Below are positions 46,326-51,162 of a DNA stretch of 51,162 nucleotides, piece after piece. The notes beneath the pieces are model-generated. The model worked only from the letters and a program-made list of their open reading frames with translations, was not told the DNA's origin and did no database searches. How positions within the stretch are numbered: the first letter of the stretch is position 1; each line of letters opens with the position of its first letter. Source of the DNA: Aromatoleum diolicum (lineage in GTDB: Bacteria > Pseudomonadota > Gammaproteobacteria > Burkholderiales > Rhodocyclaceae); NCBI RefSeq assembly GCF_012910955.1, contig NZ_WTVQ01000034.1, forward strand, positions 1 to 51,162. The letters are read 5' to 3'. Made by a program: the position numbers and the translations under genes.

Positions 46326-47414
46326 ATGAACTTGCGCCCCCTGCCTCGGCGCGCGGAATACAAACGCGTGCTGCTGGTGCCTCTGGCCATCGGCATGGCG
46401 TTGCTGCTGACGACTTTCCTTGTCGCCGAGTCGCTGCGTGAGCAGCAATCCGTCGCGGCTACGCGCGCACGGATCAACACGGCCGTCCACGAGGCTTTCG
46501 ATCTGGCAATCAGCCGCGATTCGGACAAGCTGGGCGCGACGCTCAAGGCCATTACACACAACGACAGCATCAGAAGCGCATTTGTCGGCGGCGAACGCAA
46601 CACGCTGCTGAGGGCAACGCAGGGGCTTTTCGCGGGACTGCTGCGCGACCACAACATCACCCATTTCTACTTCATCGGCACCGACCGCCGCATGTTCCTG
46701 CGCGTGCAGCGGCCGGGCAGTCACGGCGATATCGTCGAACGCACCACCCTGATGCGTGCGGCCGAAACCGGACAGACGGCGGCGGGACTCGAACTCGGAC
46801 AGCGGGGTTTGTTCACCCTGCGCGTCGTCGAGCCATGGCGCGACATGAACGGTGTGCTGTTGGGGTACATCGAGTTGGGTATGGAGATCGACCACACGTT
46901 GACGCAGTTGCACGAGCTGACTGGGGTGGATCTCTATTTGCTAGTAGACAAGCGCCACCTTGACCGCCCGCAATGGGAGTCAGGGATGGAGATGCTCGGG
47001 GACGCGAAGAACTGGGATCTTCTACCCGACCGGGTGGTCGCCGGTCGTACCCGCAGGGCCTCGGACCTGCTCCTCCTCGCACATCCCGGCGCGTCCCGCG
47101 GCGGAACGGCGCTCGACGGTCAACATCGCGTCACGGCGGACGACCGTTCGGTGGAATTCGGCTCCCTGCCACTCACCGACGCCGCCGGGCGAAGCGTCGG
47201 CACTGTCCTGCTGGCACACGACATCACTGCGCTGGAAGCACGTCAGCAGCTCATTCTGACAATCGTCATCACGACGACACTGTTCGTCGCCGCCGCGATG
47301 CTATTGCTCGCCAACCGTGTGCTGGACAGGACTTACTCGGCGATGGTACACGCACGCCGCGCACGGGCCCCGTTGCAGGAAAGCGCGCGCAAGGATAGTC
47401 CCACGCCACACTAG
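46326..47414 (+). CDS. Membrane protein with a periplasmic Cache-like sensor domain and no output domain
   Basis: A 362-residue protein. Membrane segment 1 is at about 13-34, followed by a ~270-residue periplasmic region with Cache-like features (FYFIGTDRRMFLRVQRPG, VEPWRDMNGVLLGYIELGMEI). Membrane segment 2 is at about 305-326, and only ~35 basic cytoplasmic residues follow. The extracellular part resembles sensors of chemoreceptors and diguanylate cyclases, but no HAMP, kinase, GGDEF or methyl-accepting domain is attached. The ATG at 46326 is 20 bases after the adenosyltransferase stop. No frameshifted output domain is seen downstream, where the convergent DAHP synthase gene begins. It may work with a separate partner, or be a truncated receptor. 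Confidence 0.8.
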   Translation: MNLRPLPRRAEYKRVLLVPLAIGMALLLTTFLVAESLREQQSVAATRARINTAVHEAFDLAISRDSDKLGATLKAITHNDSIRSAFVGGERNTLLRATQGLFAGLLRDHNITHFYFIGTDRRMFLRVQRPGSHGDIVERTTLMRAAETGQTAAGLELGQRGLFTLRVVEPWRDMNGVLLGYIELGMEIDHTLTQLHELTGVDLYLLVDKRHLDRPQWESGMEMLGDAKNWDLLPDRVVAGRTRRASDLLLLAHPGASRGGTALDGQHRVTADDRSVEFGSLPLTDAAGRSVGTVLLAHDITALEARQQLILTIVITTTLFVAAAMLLLANRVLDRTYSAMVHARRARAPLQESARKDSPTPH

Positions 47415-47436
47415 CGATCGGGGCGCGTCAGCGCGG

Positions 47437-48522
47437 TCACTCCAACTCGGCGGCTCGACGGATGCGGCGCTGGCGCACACCTTCCGCCAGAATTTCGAGC
47501 ACGGTCACGCTGTCTTCCCAGCCAATGCAGGCATCCGTGATGCTCTTGCCGTATTCCAAGTCCTTGCCCGGCACCAGATCCTGGCGACCTTCCTTGAGGT
47601 GCGACTCGACCATGACGCCGATGATGCGGTCGTCGCCGGCCGCCATCTGTGTCGCGACATCACGCGCCACATCGATCTGCAGGCGATACTGCTTGCGGCT
47701 GTTGGCATGCGAGAAGTCGATCATTACCTTGCCCGGAACCCCCGACGCAGCGAGCTCCTTGCAGGCGGCGTCGACGCTCGCAGCGTCATAATTGGGGTTC
47801 TTGCCGCCGCGCAAAATCACGTGGCAGTCCTCGTTACCCAGCGTCGACACGATTGCCGAATGGCCGGCCTTGGTCACTGACAGGAAATGGTGCGGCGACT
47901 GCGCCGCCTTGATCGCATCGACGGCGATCTTGACGTTGCCGTCGGTACCGTTCTTGAAACCCACCGGACACGACAGGCCGGACGCCAGTTCCCGATGGAC
48001 CTGGCTTTCGGTGGTACGCGCACCAATCGCACCCCACGAGATCAAGTCACCCATGTACTGCGGCGTGATCATGTCGAGGAACTCGGTCCCCGCCGGCAGA
48101 CCCAACTCGTTGATCTCCCACAACAGCTTGCGGGCAAGGCGCACCCCCTCGTTGATGCGGAAGCTGTTGTCGAGATACGGATCGTTGATCAGCCCCTTCC
48201 AGCCTACGGTGGTGCGCGGCTTCTCAAAATAGACCCGCATGACGATCAGCAGGTCGTCCTTGAACCGGTCAGTTTCAGCCTTCAGCCTGGACGCGTATTC
48301 GAGCGCTGCGTCGATATCATGGATCGAGCATGGCCCGATGATGACCAGCAGGCGGTCGTCCGCGCCATACAGGATGCGATGGATCACCTGCCTCGCGTCG
48401 TACGCGACTTCCGCGGCCCTGGGCGTCGCGGGAAACTCGCGCAGCACATGGGCAGGGGGCACCAGTTCCTTGATTTCCTGGATGCGGACATCGTCGATGT
48501 GAATCTTGACTGAGGCGGACAT
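47437..48522 (-). CDS. 3-deoxy-7-phosphoheptulonate (DAHP) synthase, class I
   Basis: A 361-residue enzyme (AroF/AroG/AroH type) that joins phosphoenolpyruvate and erythrose-4-phosphate at the entry of aromatic amino acid synthesis. Conserved segments include IIGPCSIHD (metal-binding Cys), RVYFEKPRTTVGWKGLIND, GARTTESQVHRELASGLS and DFSHANS. The paralogue (Phe-, Tyr- or Trp-sensitive) cannot be told without alignment. The ATG at 48522 has no good ribosome site. Confidence 0.94.
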   Translation of the reverse strand: MSASVKIHIDDVRIQEIKELVPPAHVLREFPATPRAAEVAYDARQVIHRILYGADDRLLVIIGPCSIHDIDAALEYASRLKAETDRFKDDLLIVMRVYFEKPRTTVGWKGLINDPYLDNSFRINEGVRLARKLLWEINELGLPAGTEFLDMITPQYMGDLISWGAIGARTTESQVHRELASGLSCPVGFKNGTDGNVKIAVDAIKAAQSPHHFLSVTKAGHSAIVSTLGNEDCHVILRGGKNPNYDAASVDAACKELAASGVPGKVMIDFSHANSRKQYRLQIDVARDVATQMAAGDDRIIGVMVESHLKEGRQDLVPGKDLEYGKSITDACIGWEDSVTVLEILAEGVRQRRIRRAAELE

Positions 48523-48628
48523 GGCGAAACTCTGCAGGGGTACGTTGGCAAGCGTTCGATTCTAGCCCAAGATCGACCACCGACGCGCTCGCTCACCGCC
48601 TCGCACCGCGATACTCCGTGTCTGCGAT

Positions 48629-48655
48629 GGAATAACTGCCGGTGCCGGCCTGTTC
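48629..48655 (+). promoter_or_regulatory. Candidate ECF-type promoter of the sigma/anti-sigma operon
   Basis: GGAATAA (48629-48635) and GTTC (48652-48655) are separated by 16 bases, the layout of many ECF promoters with a GGAA-type -35. It lies 35 bases before the small lipoprotein gene. Autoregulation by the operon's own sigma factor would be usual, but I cannot show the specificity. Confidence 0.45.
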
Positions 48656-48689
48656 ATGTAATACCTCTCACGCGCGAAGGAATCGGATC

Positions 48690-48824
48690 ATGAACACAAT
48701 TGCCAAGCTGAGCCCCCCCCTGCTTGCCCTCGTACTGAGCGCCTGTGGCGGCATGCAAGGCTATGGCGGCACCTCCGGCATGGACGACGGCGTGAACAGT
48801 GTCTGGCACACGGCGCGTCCCTGA
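48690..48824 (+). CDS. Very small lipoprotein (44 residues)
   Basis: A 44-residue predicted lipoprotein. It has the signal peptide MNTIAKLSPPLLALVLSAC with lipobox LSAC (C19), then a Gly/Met-containing tail GGMQGYGGTSGMDDG of only 25 residues. GAAGGA precedes the ATG. It ends 15 bases before the sigma factor gene, so it is the first gene of that operon. No family is recognised. Confidence 0.65.
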   Translation: MNTIAKLSPPLLALVLSACGGMQGYGGTSGMDDGVNSVWHTARP

Positions 48825-48839
48825 CAGTCGCCGGCACAA

Positions 48840-49343
48840 ATGTTCTCGGACGACGCCCTGCTCGCCGAAATCCCGCGCCTGCGCCGCTACGCCCGCGGGC
48901 TGACCGGCGACGTGGCGCGTGCCGACGACCTCGTGCAGGACACGCTCGAACGCGCGTTGGTGAAAGGGCGTCTGTGGCGCCCCGGCAACCTGCGCGCCTG
49001 GTTGCTGACGATGATGCATAACGTGTTTGTAAACCAGTATCGCGCCGCAGGCGCACTGGACTACCGCGCCCCCGAGGACCTTCCCGAACTCGCGGTGCGG
49101 CCACAACAACAGGACGGCATAGAAGTGCGCGAACTTGAACGTGCGCTGCAACAACTGTCACCGGAGCAGCGCGAAGTGCTGCTGCTGGTCGGACTCGAAG
49201 ACCTGAGTTACCAAGAGGCCGCTCGCGTCCTCGGCACTCCGGTGGGAACGGTGATGTCACGCCTGTCGCGGGCACGCGAGCGCCTGCGCCAGGTGCTCAG
49301 CGGACAAACGGCAGTCCCCGATTATCTGAAAGTGGTGAAATGA
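48840..49343 (+). CDS. ECF-family RNA polymerase sigma factor
   Basis: A 167-residue two-domain sigma factor. Region 2 spans about 5-75 (RRYARGLTGDVARADDLVQDTLERAL, WLLTMMHNVFVNQYR). Region 4 is at about 105-155 (LSPEQREVLLLVGLEDLSYQEAARVLGTPVGTVMSRLSRARERL). The stop overlaps the ATG of the anti-sigma gene (ATGA), so they are translationally coupled. The ECF subgroup cannot be assigned by eye. Confidence 0.93.
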   Translation: MFSDDALLAEIPRLRRYARGLTGDVARADDLVQDTLERALVKGRLWRPGNLRAWLLTMMHNVFVNQYRAAGALDYRAPEDLPELAVRPQQQDGIEVRELERALQQLSPEQREVLLLVGLEDLSYQEAARVLGTPVGTVMSRLSRARERLRQVLSGQTAVPDYLKVVK

Positions 49344-50116
49344 GCATGCACGGCCCGATCTCCGAAGACGATTTGCACAGCTGGGTGGATGGCCGGCTCG
49401 ATGCTGCCCGTCGCGCCGAGGTCGAGGCATGGCTCGCCGAAGATCCGGCACGCGTCGAGCGCGCCGAGGCGTGGCGCAAGAGCAATGAACTGCTCCACGC
49501 GGCCTACGATGCGGTGCTTGACGAACCCGTCCCGGCGCGGCTGCGCGCCATCGTCGAACAGCAGCGACGCCGCCCCGGTGCCGTGCGCGCCGCCGCCGTC
49601 GCAGCCTGGGTCACCGTGGGGGCACTCATCGGCACCGGTCTGGGTTACCGCCTCGGTCAATCCTCGCCCGCCGCAGCCGACGAGCTCGCCGCACTGCCAC
49701 GCCAGGCGGCCGTCGCACACGCAGTGTATTCACCCGAGATCAAGCATCCGGTGGAAGTCGGCGCCGATCAGGAACAACACCTCGTCACCTGGCTCACCAA
49801 GCGGCTCGGCGCACCGGTGCGCATTCCGGATCTTGCCAGCCACGGCTTCGCGCTGCTGGGCGGGCGACTGCTACCGGCGACGGATGGGCCCAGCGCCCAG
49901 TTCATGTACGAAGACGACGCCGGCCGGCGCCTGACGCTGTATCTCAGCGTGCGCGACGGTGACACGTCGACCACCGCCTTCCGCTACGCTCAGGAAAACG
50001 ACGTCGGCGTGTTCTACTGGGTCGATGGCCGCTTCGCTTATGCACTGTCCGGCCAGTTCGGTCGCGACGCGCTGCTGCCGCTCGCCAACACCGTGTATCA
50101 CCAGATTTCGCCCTGA
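49340..50116 (+). CDS. Membrane-bound anti-sigma factor
   Basis: A 258-residue protein. The N-terminal ~65 residues form the cytosolic anti-sigma helices (EDDLHSWVDGRLDAARRAEVEAWL). A single membrane segment lies at about 82-102 (VRAAAVAAWVTVGALIGTGLG), and a ~150-residue periplasmic domain follows (about 105-258). A CxxC or HxxxCxxC zinc motif is not present, so it is a non-zinc type. It would hold the upstream sigma at the membrane and release it on an envelope signal. It overlaps the sigma gene and precedes msrP. Confidence 0.88.
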   Translation: MSMHGPISEDDLHSWVDGRLDAARRAEVEAWLAEDPARVERAEAWRKSNELLHAAYDAVLDEPVPARLRAIVEQQRRRPGAVRAAAVAAWVTVGALIGTGLGYRLGQSSPAAADELAALPRQAAVAHAVYSPEIKHPVEVGADQEQHLVTWLTKRLGAPVRIPDLASHGFALLGGRLLPATDGPSAQFMYEDDAGRRLTLYLSVRDGDTSTTAFRYAQENDVGVFYWVDGRFAYALSGQFGRDALLPLANTVYHQISP

Positions 50117-50151
50117 CGTGCCCATCGTCTGACCAGCACCACACGGCTTCT

Positions 50152-50180
50152 GGAACTTCGGCGCGCAGCACCTGCCGAAA
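50152..50180 (+). promoter_or_regulatory. Weak sigmaE/ECF-like promoter before msrP
   Basis: GGAACTT (50152-50158) is the classical ECF -35. Sixteen bases later CCGAAA is a poor -10. msrP could use this promoter or be read from the sigma operon. Confidence 0.25.
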
Positions 50181-50215
50181 TGAAAACATTTCGCATTACG
50201 CACCGGAATTCCACC

Positions 50216-51160
50216 ATGCAGACTCTTCGCCCCAGCGACATTCTCCCGTCGGAAATCACGCCGCGCGCGCTGTTTGAGGATCGCCGCCGCTTCCTCCAGT
50301 CGGCCGGAGCAACGCTCGCCGCCGGCACCGCACTATGGCTCGGGCTTCCGCACGACGCACATGCTGCGGCAGCAAAGCTCGGCCCGCTGGCGCACTCGCC
50401 ACTCAGCACCGACGAGACGCAAACCGGCTACAAATCCGTCACCACGTACAACAACTTCTATGAATTCGGCACCGACAAGGAAGACCCCGCCGCCAATGCC
50501 GGCAAGATGCAGGTGCGCCCCTGGACCCTCCGTGTCGAAGGGCTCGCCGGCAAACCACGCACTTTCGATATCGACGAACTGATCAAGCTCGCGCCGCTCG
50601 AAGAGCGCATTTACCGGCTGCGCTGCGTCGAAGCGTGGTCGATGGTCATCCCCTGGCTCGGCTTTCCACTCGCCACACTGTTAAAGCAGGTCGATCCGCT
50701 GGGCAGCGCGAAATACGTCGAGTTCGTCAGCCATTACGACGAGAAAATCATGATGCGCCGCCCAGTACTCGAATGGCCTTACGTCGAAGGCCTGCGCATC
50801 GACGAGGCGATGCACCCGCTGACCATCCTCGGGCTTGGACTTTACGGCGAAGTGTTGCCCAACCAGAACGGCGCACCGGTGCGCATCGTGGTGCCGTGGA
50901 AGTATGGATTCAAGAGCGCCAAGTCGATCGTCGCGATCCGCCTCGTCGAAAAACAGCCCGCCACCGCGTGGAACAAGGCCGCCGCCAACGAATATGGCTT
51001 CTACGCGAACGTGAATCCGAACGTCGATCACCCGCGCTGGAGCCAGGCCAGCGAGCGCCGCATCGGAGAATTCCGCAAGCGTCCGACACTGAAGTTCAAC
51101 GGCTATGCCGAGCAGGTCTCGAGCCTGTATCAGGGCATGGACTTGCGCAAATTCATCTGA
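50216..51160 (+). CDS. msrP: Methionine sulfoxide reductase catalytic subunit MsrP (YedY), Tat exported
   Basis: A 314-residue periplasmic molybdopterin enzyme that repairs oxidised methionines (both R and S forms) in envelope proteins. The Tat signal carries [10 protein letters not shown] (about 22-31), with cleavage near DAHA-AA (about 50). The Mo-ligand cysteine is C137 in [30 protein letters not shown] and the C-terminus match E. coli MsrP closely. The ATG at 50216 is preferred; 50180 would add 12 residues before the Tat region. The stop lies two bases inside the window edge. The partner msrQ is expected just outside. It follows an ECF sigma/anti-sigma pair. Confidence 0.95.
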   Translation: MQTLRPSDILPSEITPRALFEDRRRFLQSAGATLAAGTALWLGLPHDAHAAAAKLGPLAHSPLSTDETQTGYKSVTTYNNFYEFGTDKEDPAANAGKMQVRPWTLRVEGLAGKPRTFDIDELIKLAPLEERIYRLRCVEAWSMVIPWLGFPLATLLKQVDPLGSAKYVEFVSHYDEKIMMRRPVLEWPYVEGLRIDEAMHPLTILGLGLYGEVLPNQNGAPVRIVVPWKYGFKSAKSIVAIRLVEKQPATAWNKAAANEYGFYANVNPNVDHPRWSQASERRIGEFRKRPTLKFNGYAEQVSSLYQGMDLRKFI

Positions 51161-51162
51161 CC

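Noticed and set aside
48690-48824. The small lipoprotein as a homologue of the methionine-rich peptide MrpX
   Set aside because: It has only three methionines and a lipobox; the resemblance is positional only.

Overview
The window is a gene-dense, GC-rich bacterial chromosome segment. I infer a betaproteobacterium of the Rhodocyclales (Azoarcus/Thauera/Aromatoleum-like). The grounds are the order tyrS / M23 peptidase / erpA / argC / rpsI / rplM, a Coq7 ubiquinone hydroxylase, an FNR-type box, a CNP1-like protein and the codon usage; no rRNA gene lies inside the window to confirm it. I see no insertion sequence, prophage, integrase or CRISPR array. Essentially everything is core chromosome, so the interest lies in regulatory DNA and in conserved but poorly characterised operons.

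Layout. 1-197: a near-perfect sigma70 promoter firing leftward out of the window, rRNA-promoter-like. 198-8459: a PAS/GGDEF/EAL protein, tyrS, an M23 peptidase, erpA, argC, rpsI and rplM. 8460-8987: a 528-base intergenic region with the rplM promoter, a candidate small RNA carrying anti-Shine-Dalgarno motifs and a strong terminator, and a perfect FNR box. 8988-13260: an OsmC-like gene, then a leftward operon rubrerythrin / Fe-S protein / DUF3501 / CNP1-like / coq7 headed by an OxyR-like site. 13279-17804: CBS protein, rppH, proS, lytic transglycosylase, PilZ protein. 17882-22902: bactofilin, the GlrK-GlrG-GlrR (QseEGF) signalling operon and a BON-domain protein. 22939-29243: tldD, a nitrilase-family amidase and yhdP. 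29385-35633: glnE, CYTH-CHAD protein, sixA, a 310-residue helical protein and a 58-residue protein. 35685-37953: mnmA, a secreted protein and nudJ. 38173-42697: an antiporter-like membrane protein, ilvE, a zinc-finger protein, an NTF2-fold protein and a phosphomannomutase/phosphoglucomutase. 42979-51160: alaS, a cobalamin adenosyltransferase, a Cache-like membrane sensor, DAHP synthase, then a small lipoprotein / ECF sigma / anti-sigma / msrP group.

The most coherent new picture is the GlrR circuit. Both genes flanking the glrKGR operon carry a perfect TGTC-N10-GACA palindrome (the site reported for enterobacterial GlrR/QseF), about 110-130 bases upstream of a good sigma54 -24/-12 element. 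This predicts that the sigma54-dependent regulator GlrR directly switches on a bactofilin on one side and a periplasmic BON protein on the other, a local envelope-maintenance regulon. Second, the rubrerythrin operon is preceded by ATTG-N7-CTAT-N7-ATTG-N7-CTAT, which has exactly the OxyR spacing. This implies peroxide control of a rubrerythrin/Fe-S/DUF3501 module whose last gene is the O2-using Coq7. Third, the rplM upstream region appears to encode a ~100-nt RNA that mimics the 3' end of 16S rRNA.
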